Shown piece by piece: positions 1 through 7,760 of a stretch of 64,000 nt of DNA (positions within the stretch are counted from its first letter, which is position 1; each line of letters starts with the position of its first letter). The DNA lies in assembly GCF_017592555.1 (NCBI RefSeq), contig NZ_JAGFNS010000001.1:124001-188000 (forward strand), in the 5' to 3' direction. Source of the DNA: Actinoplanes flavus. Lineage in GTDB: Bacteria; Actinomycetota; Actinomycetes; Mycobacteriales; Micromonosporaceae. The position numbers and the translations under genes were made by a program. The notes under the pieces are model-generated. The model was not told the DNA's origin, did no database searches, and worked only from the letters and a program-made list of their open reading frames with translations.

Positions 1-581
1 CCGACCAGCAACGGAGCGACCGTGAGACACAGCTCGTCGACCAGATCGGCGGCGATCATCGCGCCCAGCAGCCCCGGCCCGCCCTCGCAGAGCACCTGGG
101 TCGCGCCGCGCTCGTGCAGCAGCCGCAGCCCGGCCGCGAGGTCGACCTCGGTGTCACCCGTGGGGATGATTTCGGCGACCGCGCGGACCGGCGAATCGGG
201 GGCGGCCCGGTGGGTCAGCACGATCGGCGGAATCGGGGCGTCCGAGAAGACCAACTGCGCGGGGTCCAGGTCGAGGGAGCCGGAGACGATCACCATGAGC
301 GGGAACTCGGGCAGCCCGTGCGCGACCCGCCAGGCCCGCGCGGACGGGGTCAGCCGCAGGGCGTCGTAGCCCTCGGCGCGGATCGTGCCGGCCGCCACCA
401 CGAGGGCGTCGCAGACCATCCGCAGGGTGTCGAAGACCTCCTTGTCACCGGGCCCTTGCAGGCCGGCGGAGAGTCCGTCGACGGTGACCGCGCCGTCGGC
501 GCTGGCGATGAAGTTCACCCGGAGGACCGGCCGCCCGGCACGCGGATAGTGGGCGACGAGCGCCGCGGGGTCGAGATTCAC
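1..581 (-). CDS. RibD C-terminal / pyrimidine reductase family protein (partial, 3' end off window)
   Basis: Probable NADPH-dependent reductase of the RibD C-terminal (DHFR-like) fold, the family that reduces the ribosyl group of pyrimidine intermediates in riboflavin synthesis and related compounds. 193 codons are visible; the family usually has about 250 residues, so the last quarter is missing. Visible motifs are NFIASADGAVTVDG (residues 23-36), VVAAGTIRAEGY (61-72) and LCEGGPGLLGAM (164-175), the cofactor and substrate signatures. The GTG start overlaps the stop of the upstream 39-codon ORF as GTGA, which points to translational coupling. There is no deaminase domain in the visible part, so it is a stand-alone reductase; the substrate is not known. 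Confidence 0.85.
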   Translation of the reverse strand, partial: MNLDPAALVAHYPRAGRPVLRVNFIASADGAVTVDGLSAGLQGPGDKEVFDTLRMVCDALVVAAGTIRAEGYDALRLTPSARAWRVAHGLPEFPLMVIVSGSLDLDPAQLVFSDAPIPPIVLTHRAAPDSPVRAVAEIIPTGDTEVDLAAGLRLLHERGATQVLCEGGPGLLGAMIAADLVDELCLTVAPLLV

Positions 582-697
582 GGACCGGGCGGACCGGTGA
601 CCGGCGGGGTCGGCTCGGGCTCGCGGTGCTGGCAGTCGCACCACGAACCGCCGCGGCAGTCGTCGTGCCGCCGCTGCCGGCAGGCTGCGCAGATCAT
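578..697 (-). CDS. 39-aa Cys-rich small protein, putative metal-binding, coupled to the reductase gene
   Basis: Not a named family. The reading frame starts at ATG and ends in the GTGA overlap with the reductase start. It carries Cys at residues 3, 6, 14, 20 and 22 and His at 11 and 24, in the pattern CxxC...C...CxCxH, followed by a Pro-rich tail. The spacing suggests one zinc or iron-sulfur site. The exact stop/start overlap and dense Cys content in a 39-residue frame argue that it is real. Function unknown; a role as accessory or regulator of the neighbouring reductase is inference from gene order only. Confidence 0.6.
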   Translation of the reverse strand: MICAACRQRRHDDCRGGSWCDCQHREPEPTPPVTGPPGP

Positions 698-898
698 GTG
701 CCGACCCTACGGCACTGTCCGACACCCGACCGGCGCGGTTCTCCGAACATCGCGAACTCCTACTCTGACGTTGTGATTCCGGACATAAAGCTGCAGCTTG
801 ACGGCCGGGACACGGCCGTGCAACGGGTCCGAAACGCCGAATGTGCAAGGTGTTGATCGCAGGACGGCGCCACCGGCCGTCGCGACGGGAGGAGTTTC

Positions 899-1609
899 AT
901 GTTGCTGCGGGTTCGAGTCACTCTGCCGGACCGTCCCGGCGCTCTGGGCCAGGTCGCGCGCACCCTCGGGGTGGCCGGCGCGGACATCGTCCAGGTGGTG
1001 GTGCTGGAACGGCTCGGCGGCCGCGCCGTCGACGACTTCACCGTGGTGTGGCCGGGCGCCACCCGCGTCGAGCGCCTCCTCGCCGGTCTCGCCGCGATCC
1101 CCGGTGTGCAGGTCGACGGCGTGTGGAAGGCGATAGGAGCCCCGGTCAACGGCGGCCACGACGCCGAACTGCTCGCCCAGGTCGCGGCGAACCCGGTGGA
1201 CGGCCTGGCCACCCTGGTCGACGCGGTGCCCGGCCTGCTGGCCGCCGACTGGGCCGCGGCCGCCGTGGTGCCGGCCGACTGGGCGGCCCGCAGCGGCGCC
1301 GGCGGCGGCAGCGAGCCGCGGTCGGTCTACGCGAGCTGGCGTGCCCCGTCCCCGCTGCACCTGCCCGAGGTCACCCCGCTGCGGGCCCGGCCGATGGCCG
1401 AGCCGGGCGGCGCACGGTACGCGGTGGCACCCTTCGGCCGGGCCGGGCTGGTTCTGGTCGTCGCCCGTGCCGACGACGAGGACCTGCCCGCCGCCGCCTT
1501 CCACGTGACCGAGGTGGACCGGGTCGCCCAGTTGGTGAGGGCCGCCGCGGTCATCCTCGGCGACCGTCTGGACGCCGTCGGCGCGCCCGCCGGAGCCACC
1601 CCGGTGTGA
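899..1609 (+). CDS. ACT domain-containing protein
   Basis: 236-residue cytoplasmic protein with an N-terminal ACT domain (about residues 3-75, opening LLRVRVTLPDRPGALGQV), the small-ligand-binding module that often senses amino acids. The rest (80-236) has no family I recognise and includes an Ala-rich middle. Start at ATG with a GGAGGAG ribosome site a few bases upstream. It is followed by a second ACT gene on the same strand, and the two share the pattern DRPG near the start and AVDDF around residues 42-55, so they look like related copies. No enzyme domain is seen; a regulatory or sensor role is likely but unproven. Confidence 0.75.
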   Translation: MLLRVRVTLPDRPGALGQVARTLGVAGADIVQVVVLERLGGRAVDDFTVVWPGATRVERLLAGLAAIPGVQVDGVWKAIGAPVNGGHDAELLAQVAANPVDGLATLVDAVPGLLAADWAAAAVVPADWAARSGAGGGSEPRSVYASWRAPSPLHLPEVTPLRARPMAEPGGARYAVAPFGRAGLVLVVARADDEDLPAAAFHVTEVDRVAQLVRAAAVILGDRLDAVGAPAGATPV

Positions 1610-1696
1610 TGCTCCTGACCCGGTAACCCCTGGTGAAGGCAATATTCGCGCAACAACGCCGGTGCACTCTTGAGGGCGGAGGAAAGGAGTGCCCGC

Positions 1697-2725
1697 ATGG
1701 CGTTGTGGCGGATCAGGGCCACGGTCGACGACCGTCCCGGCTACCTCTCGGTGCTGACCGCGAGCCTGGCTCTGCGGTCGGTGAACATTCTCGCCGTCCA
1801 GGTGCACACCACCGAGGAGGGCGCGGTCGACGACTTCCTGGTGGACGCGCCGGACACGCTCACCGAGGCCGACCTGATGGCGGCGGTGGTCAAGGGCCGC
1901 GGGCGGGACGCGTTCGTCGGCCGGGCCGAGGCGGAGGGCCTGGCCGACCAGCCGACCCGCGGCCTGGCGCTGGCCGGGCGCCTGGTGCACGAGCCGGATT
2001 CCCTCGGCGAGTCCCTGGTCGCCCTGCTGGACGCCACCGACGTGCGCTGGCGGCCGGCGTCCGCCTCCGACGGGCCCGGCTTCCACGGCGGCCGGATGAC
2101 GCTGATCGACCCGGCCGGCGGCTGCCTGGAGGTGCTCCGGGCGCTGCCCGCCTTCACCCCGGCCGAGTTCGCCCGGGCGCAGGCGCTGGTCGAGGTCGCC
2201 GCCTCGGTCCACCGGTTGCAGCGGGAGCAGGTTTCCCTGCTCCTGCCGGACGGCTCCGAGCTGGTGCTCCGCCCGGCCGGGCCGGACGATCTGCCCGCCG
2301 TCCGCGACCTGCACGAGGAGTGCTCGCCGGCCACGCTGCGCCACCGCTACCCGGGCGGGGTCCCCGGTGAGGCCCGGCTGCGCCGCCTCCTGGAGCCGTC
2401 CCGCGGGGTCACCCTGCTGGCGGTGGCGCCGGGCGGGTCGGTGGCGGCGATGGCGACCCTGCTCGTCGAGGGCGACCTCGGTGAGGCCACCGTCCTGGTG
2501 GAGGACGACTGGCAGCGCCGCGGCCTGGGCACCGTCCTGCTGCGCCGGCTACGCGCGCACGCCGAGCGGGCCGGCCTCGGCGCGGTGGTGGCGCACACTC
2601 CGAGCGACAACGTGGCGATGCTGCGCACGCTGCGGCGGCTCGGGGCGCACGCCGTCGAGCGCGACGGCGCGATGGTCAGCGTCACGATGCCGGCCGCCCG
2701 GGAGACTCCGGCGCCGTCGGCCTAG
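1697..2725 (+). CDS. ACT domain - GNAT acetyltransferase fusion
   Basis: 342-residue two-domain protein. Residues 1-75 form an ACT domain ([25 protein letters not shown]), and the C-terminal part (about 190-330) is a GNAT N-acetyltransferase with the acetyl-CoA loop [15 protein letters not shown]. The combination suggests an acetyltransferase controlled by an amino-acid-like ligand, as known for other actinobacterial ACT- or cNMP-GNAT enzymes; the substrate is unknown. ATG is chosen because GGAGGAAAGGAG lies directly upstream; an in-frame TTG 27 bases earlier is less likely. Its TAG stop shares a CTAG with the stop of the convergent bsaP gene. Confidence 0.8.
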   Translation: MALWRIRATVDDRPGYLSVLTASLALRSVNILAVQVHTTEEGAVDDFLVDAPDTLTEADLMAAVVKGRGRDAFVGRAEAEGLADQPTRGLALAGRLVHEPDSLGESLVALLDATDVRWRPASASDGPGFHGGRMTLIDPAGGCLEVLRALPAFTPAEFARAQALVEVAASVHRLQREQVSLLLPDGSELVLRPAGPDDLPAVRDLHEECSPATLRHRYPGGVPGEARLRRLLEPSRGVTLLAVAPGGSVAAMATLLVEGDLGEATVLVEDDWQRRGLGTVLLRRLRAHAERAGLGAVVAHTPSDNVAMLRTLRRLGAHAVERDGAMVSVTMPAARETPAPSA

Positions 2726-2898
2726 CCCGTGCGGAGGCCGTGCTCCACACAGGTGGCGGTCCAGCCGGTGGGGACGACCTGCACCTTCATCCGGCGGCGG
2801 CACTCCGGGCAGAAACGCGGCGGTTCCAGCGCACGAGCCGCCGCGCAAGCCATGTGATCACCGTCGGCCGCCGGCAGCCCGCACCGGTCGCAGAACAT
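2722..2898 (-). CDS. bsaP: Biotin synthase auxiliary protein
   Basis: 58-residue Cys-rich protein (CDRCG at 3-7, CPECRRR at 30-36, further Cys at 18 and 50). It matches the small BsaP family that mycobacteria and other actinobacteria need for biotin synthase to turn over; BsaP is thought to support the iron-sulfur chemistry of BioB. Its ATG overlaps the bioB TGA by one base (TGATG), so it is translated directly after bioB. The family match is from the Cys pattern, size and position next to bioB. Confidence 0.8.
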   Translation of the reverse strand: MFCDRCGLPAADGDHMACAAARALEPPRFCPECRRRMKVQVVPTGWTATCVEHGLRTG

Positions 2899-3893
2899 CA
2901 GAACGTCGCCGACAGGGACTTGACCGGCATCTTCAGGTCGGCCAGCAGCTCCAGGTCGGCGGTCGCCGGGCGGCCCAGCGTGGTGAGGTAGTTGCCGACG
3001 ATCACCGCGTTGATGCCGCCGAGCAGGCCGTCCCGGGTGCCCAGGTCGCCGAGGGTGATCTCCCGGCCCCCGGCGTACCGGAGGATGGTCTTGGGCATCG
3101 CCAGCCGGAAGGCGGCGATCGCGCGCAGCGCGTCCTTGCCGTCCACCACCGGCCGGTCGCCCAGCGGGGTGCCGGGCCGCGGGTTCAGGAAGTTCAGCGG
3201 CACCTCGTGCGGGTCCAGCTCGGCGAGCTGGGCGGCGAACTCGGCGCGCTGCTCGACGGTCTCGCCCAGCCCGAGGATGCCGCCGCAGCAGACCTCCATG
3301 CCGGATTCGCGAACCATCCTCAGCGTCTCCCACCGCTCCTCCCACGAATGGGTGGTCACCACGTTGGGGAAGTAGGACCGGCAGGTCTCCAGATTGTGGT
3401 TGTAGCGGTGCACGCCCATGTCCACCAGGTCGTCGACCTGCTCCTGGCTGAGCATGCCGAGGCTGGCGGCGACCTGGATGTCGACCGCCTCCCGGATGGC
3501 CGCGACGCCGGCGCGCATCTGCTCCATGAGCCGCTTGTCCGGCCCGCGGACGGCGGCCACGATGCAGAACTCGCTCGCGCCGGTGGCGGCGGTCTGCTTC
3601 GCGGCCTCCACCAGGGAGGGAATGTCCAGCCAGACGGACCGGACGGGGGACGCGAACAGGCCCGACTGGGAGCAGAAGTGGCAGTCCTCGGGACAGCCGC
3701 CGGTCTTCAGCGAGACGATGCCCTCGACCTCGACCTCGGGGCCGCACCACTTCATCCGGACGTCGTGGGCCAACTGCAGCAACTCCGGCAGCGCCTCGTC
3801 GGGGAGGCGCAGAATCTCCAGAATGTCCGCCTCGGCCAAGCCGGAACCTTCGTCGAGCACCCGGGCCCTGGCCCGGTCGAGGATGTCAGACAT
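2898..3893 (-). CDS. bioB: Biotin synthase (radical SAM)
   Basis: 331-residue radical SAM enzyme that inserts sulfur into dethiobiotin, the last step of biotin synthesis. The CxxxCxxC cluster motif is Cys67, Cys71 and Cys74 ([12 protein letters not shown]), and the typical stretches YNHNLETC and [12 protein letters not shown] are present. Length is normal. It is divergent from bioF over a 66-bp gap that must hold both promoters, and it is followed by bsaP with a one-base overlap. The ATG start lies close to the intergenic promoter region. Confidence 0.96.
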   Translation of the reverse strand: MSDILDRARARVLDEGSGLAEADILEILRLPDEALPELLQLAHDVRMKWCGPEVEVEGIVSLKTGGCPEDCHFCSQSGLFASPVRSVWLDIPSLVEAAKQTAATGASEFCIVAAVRGPDKRLMEQMRAGVAAIREAVDIQVAASLGMLSQEQVDDLVDMGVHRYNHNLETCRSYFPNVVTTHSWEERWETLRMVRESGMEVCCGGILGLGETVEQRAEFAAQLAELDPHEVPLNFLNPRPGTPLGDRPVVDGKDALRAIAAFRLAMPKTILRYAGGREITLGDLGTRDGLLGGINAVIVGNYLTTLGRPATADLELLADLKMPVKSLSATF

Positions 3894-3959
3894 GCCCGTA
3901 CCCTACAGAGTTCACAGCCCGGTAGGACTGTCGGTGCTGGGTGATAGTTTCCCATTCTC

Positions 3960-5111
3960 GTGATCACTGGGGGTGTCTTGGCGGACTGGTTGGAGGCGCT
4001 GGACAGCCTGGCCCGCGAGCGGGCCAAGGCGGGGCTCACCCGTCAGTTGCGGCCGCGGGCCGCCGGCGACACCGTCGTCGATCTGGCCGGCAACGACTAT
4101 CTCGGCCTCTCCGCCCACCCCCGGGTGATCGCCGCGGCGCGGCAGACCCTCGAGGGGTACGGCCTCGGCGCCACCGGTTCCCGACTGGTCCGTGGCTCCA
4201 CCGGCCCGCACACCGAGCTGGAGGAGGCGCTGGCCGGCTGGCTGGGCGCCGAGTCCACCCTGCTCTTCTCCTCCGGCTATCTGGCCAACCTGGCCGTGGT
4301 CCGGGCCGTCGGCGCGGTCTGCGACCTGGTCGTGTCGGACGCCTACAACCACGCCTCCCTGATCGACGGCTGCCGGATCTCCGGTCTGCCGGTGCGGGTG
4401 TCGCCGCACAACGACCCGGCCGCCGTCGCCGCGATCCTCGAAGCGCATCCGGGCCGGGCCGCCGTGGTGACCGAATCCGTCTTCTCGGTCGACGGCGATC
4501 TCGCCCCGCTCGCCGCCCTGCACGAGGTGACCGCGGCCCACGGCGCGCTGCTGATCGTCGACGACGCGCACGCCCTCGGCCTGCTCGGGCCGTCCGGCGC
4601 GGGCGGGGTCGCGGCCGCCGGGCTGGCCGGCGCGCCCGATGTGATCGTCACGGCGACACTCTCCAAATCGCTCGGCGGCGCCGGTGGCGTGGTGGCCGGG
4701 CCGGCGGCGTTCGTCCGCCACCTGGTCGACACGGGCCGCAGCTTCATCTACGACACGGCGCCGCCACCGGCCGTGGTGGCCGGGGTGCTGGCCGCCGTCG
4801 GCATCGCCCGGGAGGCCGACGACCGCCGGGCCGTGCTGTTCGAGCGCGGCGCCCGGATCGCGGCCCGGCTCCGGGAGGCCGGGCTGACCGCCCGCGATCC
4901 GGCGGCCGGGGTGCTCTCGGTGCCGGCGCCCGGGCCGGAGGCCGCCGTGGCGTGGGCCGCCGACTGCCGCGACCGTGGGGTCGCGGTCGGCTGCTTCCGG
5001 CCACCGTCGACACCGGACGGCAGCTCGCGCCTGCGGCTGACCGTGAACGCGGGCGTCCCCGAGACGGACTTCGCCCGAGCCCTGACCGTGATCCTGGAGT
5101 GCGCACCATGA
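3960..5111 (+). CDS. bioF: 8-amino-7-oxononanoate synthase
   Basis: PLP enzyme (383 residues) that condenses pimeloyl thioester with alanine to give KAPA. The cofactor Lys is residue 236 in TLSKSLGGAGG, and the DDAHALG motif with the PLP-pairing Asp is about 35 residues before it. GTG is the most upstream plausible start; an in-frame TTG six codons later is possible. The TGA stop overlaps the bioD ATG as ATGA, so bioF and bioD form one translationally coupled unit. No bioA is in the window. Confidence 0.94.
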   Translation: MITGGVLADWLEALDSLARERAKAGLTRQLRPRAAGDTVVDLAGNDYLGLSAHPRVIAAARQTLEGYGLGATGSRLVRGSTGPHTELEEALAGWLGAESTLLFSSGYLANLAVVRAVGAVCDLVVSDAYNHASLIDGCRISGLPVRVSPHNDPAAVAAILEAHPGRAAVVTESVFSVDGDLAPLAALHEVTAAHGALLIVDDAHALGLLGPSGAGGVAAAGLAGAPDVIVTATLSKSLGGAGGVVAGPAAFVRHLVDTGRSFIYDTAPPPAVVAGVLAAVGIAREADDRRAVLFERGARIAARLREAGLTARDPAAGVLSVPAPGPEAAVAWAADCRDRGVAVGCFRPPSTPDGSSRLRLTVNAGVPETDFARALTVILECAP

Positions 5112-6244
5112 CCGCCGACCCCCCTCAGGCGTCCCGTCCCACCCACCTCACGCTGGTCCCCCCGCACCGCGGTGGCGGCCACGGCCTGCCGGTCGCCACC
5201 GGTCCGGCCCGGCGGACGGTGACGACGGCCCCGGACCCGTTGCAGGCACACGGCGGCGGGCACGCGGCCGCCGTACCCTCTCCGGTCGTGAGCGTGACCC
5301 CGGCCGAACCCGCCGGTGAACCGGAGGCCGAGCCCCCCGCCCAGCCCGCGGAGCCCGCCACCGAACCCCCCGCCCAGCCCGCCGGGGCCCCCGCCTCACC
5401 CGCCGAGCCTCCCGCCCGGCCCGCGGAGGCCCCCGCCTCACCCGCCGAGCCTCTCGCCCAGCCCGCGGAGGCCGCCTCGGCCGAGCCGGTGGAGGCGGCG
5501 CGGCCGAGCCGGGCCGACAGCGACGAGTGGCGCGGCATCGTGCTGGTCACCGGCACCGACACCGAGGTCGGCAAGACCATCGCCACCGCCGCGATGGCCG
5601 CCGCCGCCCAGGCCGCCGGTCTTCGCGTGGCCGTGATCAAACCCGGTCAGACCGGCATCGCCACCGGCATGCCCACCGACGCCGAGGTGGTGACCCGCCT
5701 GGCCGGTCCGGAAACCGTGCGCACCCTGTCCGAGTTCCCGGAACCGCTCGCCCCGCTGGCCGCCGCCAAGGTGGCCGGGCTGCCCCCGCTGGACCTGTTC
5801 GACGTGGTCGACGCGATCCGGGCCGAGGCGGAGAAACACGACCTGGTGCTGGTCGAGGGCGCCGGCGGCCTCCTGGTGCCGATGGGCGTGCGCCCGTCCG
5901 GGGAGGCGTGGACGTTCGCCGACCTGGCCACCACGCTGGGCTGCGGGATGATCGTGGTGGCCCGCGCCGGGCTCGGCACGCTGAACCACACGGCCCTCAC
6001 GCTGGAGGCGCTGAACCGTCGCGCCGTCCCGGCCCGGGTGATCCTCGGCGCCTGGCCGGCCGAGCCCGAGCTGGTCCACTGGGCCAACCTGGGCGAGCTG
6101 GTCCCGCACCTGGTGGGCGCCCTGCCGGCGGGCGCCGGATCGATGGACCCCGGCGTCTTCCGCCGGTCCGCGCCCGGCTGGCTCACCCCCGCGCTGTACG
6201 GCGTTCTGGACAACTGGCGCGTCTGGGCGGAGGAGGCGGGCTGA
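5108..6244 (+). CDS. bioD: Dethiobiotin synthetase with long Pro/Ala-rich N-terminal extension
   Basis: The catalytic part (about residues 140-378) is ATP-dependent dethiobiotin synthetase, with the P-loop GTDTEVGKT at 149-157, the KPGQTG substrate motif and VEGAGGLLVPM. This domain alone has the normal family size (about 230 residues). Ahead of it lie roughly 140 residues of low complexity built from repeats of PAEP, PAQPA and APASPAEP, including an exact-length tandem duplication of 14 residues. The ATG overlaps bioF (ATGA), which supports the long form, although an in-frame GTG near 5289 could give a shorter protein. Function of the extension unknown. Confidence 0.9.
   Translation: MTADPPQASRPTHLTLVPPHRGGGHGLPVATGPARRTVTTAPDPLQAHGGGHAAAVPSPVVSVTPAEPAGEPEAEPPAQPAEPATEPPAQPAGAPASPAEPPARPAEAPASPAEPLAQPAEAASAEPVEAARPSRADSDEWRGIVLVTGTDTEVGKTIATAAMAAAAQAAGLRVAVIKPGQTGIATGMPTDAEVVTRLAGPETVRTLSEFPEPLAPLAAAKVAGLPPLDLFDVVDAIRAEAEKHDLVLVEGAGGLLVPMGVRPSGEAWTFADLATTLGCGMIVVARAGLGTLNHTALTLEALNRRAVPARVILGAWPAEPELVHWANLGELVPHLVGALPAGAGSMDPGVFRRSAPGWLTPALYGVLDNWRVWAEEAG
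5387..5470 (+). repeat. 42-bp tandem repeat (x2) inside bioD extension
   Basis: Two adjacent 42-bp units in codon register encode APASPAEPPARPAE and APASPAEPLAQPAE; the units differ at only two bases. They are flanked by weaker PAEP/PAQP repeats. This is the kind of slippage-prone repeat that can change length between strains. Confidence 0.9.
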
Positions 6245-6285
6245 CCGGACACCCGGCACAATCACCACCGGGGGAGGTGTCACGC

Positions 6286-7056
6286 ATGCACACTGGCCGG
6301 GTGGCATTCACCTTGACGATCGACTGCGGCGGTGGCGGGATCAAGGGCTCGGTCCTCGACGAGGCCGGGACCATGCGGGCACACCCCATCCGGGTGCCCA
6401 CCCCCTATCCCCTGTCGCCCGACCTGTTCGTCAAGACGCTCGTCGATCTGGGCCACCAGCTGCCGAACGCGGATCGCGTCACGGTCGGCATGCCCGGGAT
6501 GATCCGGCACGGCGTGGTGGTGGCCACACCGCACTACGTGACCCGCAGCGGCCCGCGGACCCGGGTGGATCCGGAACTGTTCGAGGCGTGGCGGGGGTTC
6601 GACGCGCGGACCGCCCTGGCCGAGGCGTTCGGGCTGCCCACGCTGGTGCTCAACGACGCCGAGGTGCACGGCTGCGGGGTCGTCGCGGGCACCGGCTGCG
6701 AGCTGGTCCTGACCCTCGGCACCGGGCTGGGCTGTGCCCTCTTCGACGGTGGTGAGCTGGCCCCGCACCTGGAGATGTCACAGGCCCCGGTGCGGTGGGG
6801 GATGTCCTACGACACGTACATCGGCGAGCACGAGCGCCGCCGCCTCGGTGACGCGCTCTGGTCCCGCCGGGTCCGCAACGTGGTGGAGGGGCTGCGCCCG
6901 GTCTTCCTGTGGGACCGGGTCTACCTGGGCGGCGGCAACTCCCGCCTGATCACGCCCGCACAGCTGGCCCGGATGGGCGACGACGTGGTGGTGGTGCCGA
7001 ACACGGCGGGCATCGTCGGCGGCGTCCGCGCCTGGACGCTGGGCCAGGTCGCCTAG
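6286..7056 (+). CDS. ROK family sugar kinase, PpgK-like
   Basis: 256-residue ROK protein. The phosphate loop DCGGGGIKGS is at 13-22, the catalytic Asp is residue 124 in LNDAEVHG, and TLGTGLGCALFDGG, YLGGGNSR and VPNTAGIVGG follow. These resemble polyphosphate/ATP glucokinase (PpgK) more than general ROK kinases; phosphorylation of glucose is likely but the phosphate donor cannot be told. The zinc-Cys cluster typical of ROK repressors is absent and there is no HTH. GGGGAGGTG lies upstream of the ATG. It sits between bioD and a convergent methyltransferase, sharing a CTAG stop with the latter; mycobacteria carry ppgK next to sigA, where this genome lacks it. Confidence 0.75.
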   Translation: MHTGRVAFTLTIDCGGGGIKGSVLDEAGTMRAHPIRVPTPYPLSPDLFVKTLVDLGHQLPNADRVTVGMPGMIRHGVVVATPHYVTRSGPRTRVDPELFEAWRGFDARTALAEAFGLPTLVLNDAEVHGCGVVAGTGCELVLTLGTGLGCALFDGGELAPHLEMSQAPVRWGMSYDTYIGEHERRRLGDALWSRRVRNVVEGLRPVFLWDRVYLGGGNSRLITPAQLARMGDDVVVVPNTAGIVGGVRAWTLGQVA

Positions 7057-7682
7057 GTGGTGACCTGCCAGACGGTGGTTCGGCGGATCGGGACACTCTC
7101 CAGGTCCTCGACCACCGGGACGTCGTACTCGGCGCGGCGGATCAGGCCCTCCGGCAGGTAGGCGCGGCCCGGATCGCCGACCAGGACCAGCGAACCACGG
7201 GCGGCGGCGCGGCGCAGGAACGGCAGGACCCGGCCGGCCATCTCCCGGCTGTAGAAGACGTCGCCGGCCAGCACGACGCCGTACCGGTCGTCGCTGTCCA
7301 ACAGGTCGGCCTCGACGGTCTCCACCGGCATGCCGTTGGCCTCGGCGTTGGCCCGCGCGGCGGCCAGCGACAGCGGATCGATGTCGTTGGCCACGACCGG
7401 GCGCGCGCCGGCCCGCGCCGCGGCCACCGCGACCAGGCCGGAGCCGGTGGCCAGGTCGAGGACACTGCGCCCGGCGACCAGGTCGGGCTCGTCCAGGATG
7501 TGCCGGGCCAGCGCCTGCCCGCCGGCCCAGGCGAACGCCCAGAACGGCGGTGGCTGCGGCGTGCCGGCCGCCTCGGTCGCCTCCCAGAGGGCGATCGAGT
7601 CCTCGGCTTGGTAGAGCGAGACCTCGGGGACGAACGGGACCGGCGCCAGGACCGTGTGGGCGTGGACGAACTCCAGAAGCAC
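7053..7682 (-). CDS. Class I SAM-dependent methyltransferase (PrmA/ETFB-lysine-like)
   Basis: 209-residue Rossmann methyltransferase with motif I VLDLATGSGLVAVAAA, the acidic post-I motif ANDIDPLSL and LAGDVFYS as motif IV. It resembles the actinobacterial group annotated as ribosomal protein L11 or ETF-beta lysine methyltransferase-like (Nnt1 type). The opening FVHAHTVLAPVPFVPE is typical of that group. The GTG start has a GGAGGG that touches the start codon, too close to be a normal Shine-Dalgarno, so the message may be leaderless. The substrate is not known. Confidence 0.75.
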   Translation of the reverse strand: MLLEFVHAHTVLAPVPFVPEVSLYQAEDSIALWEATEAAGTPQPPPFWAFAWAGGQALARHILDEPDLVAGRSVLDLATGSGLVAVAAARAGARPVVANDIDPLSLAAARANAEANGMPVETVEADLLDSDDRYGVVLAGDVFYSREMAGRVLPFLRRAAARGSLVLVGDPGRAYLPEGLIRRAEYDVPVVEDLESVPIRRTTVWQVTT

Positions 7683-7760
7683 CCTCCGATTGTGCCGTTG
7701 CCGCTCAGAGGCGCGGCGACCGGGCCGATCAGGACAGGGGAGAACGTCGGAGGGAGCGGG

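Noticed and set aside
3894..3959. BioQ/BirA operator in the bioB-bioF gap
   Set aside because: Only a GTTCA half-site matches the actinobacterial BioQ consensus; the partner half-site does not.
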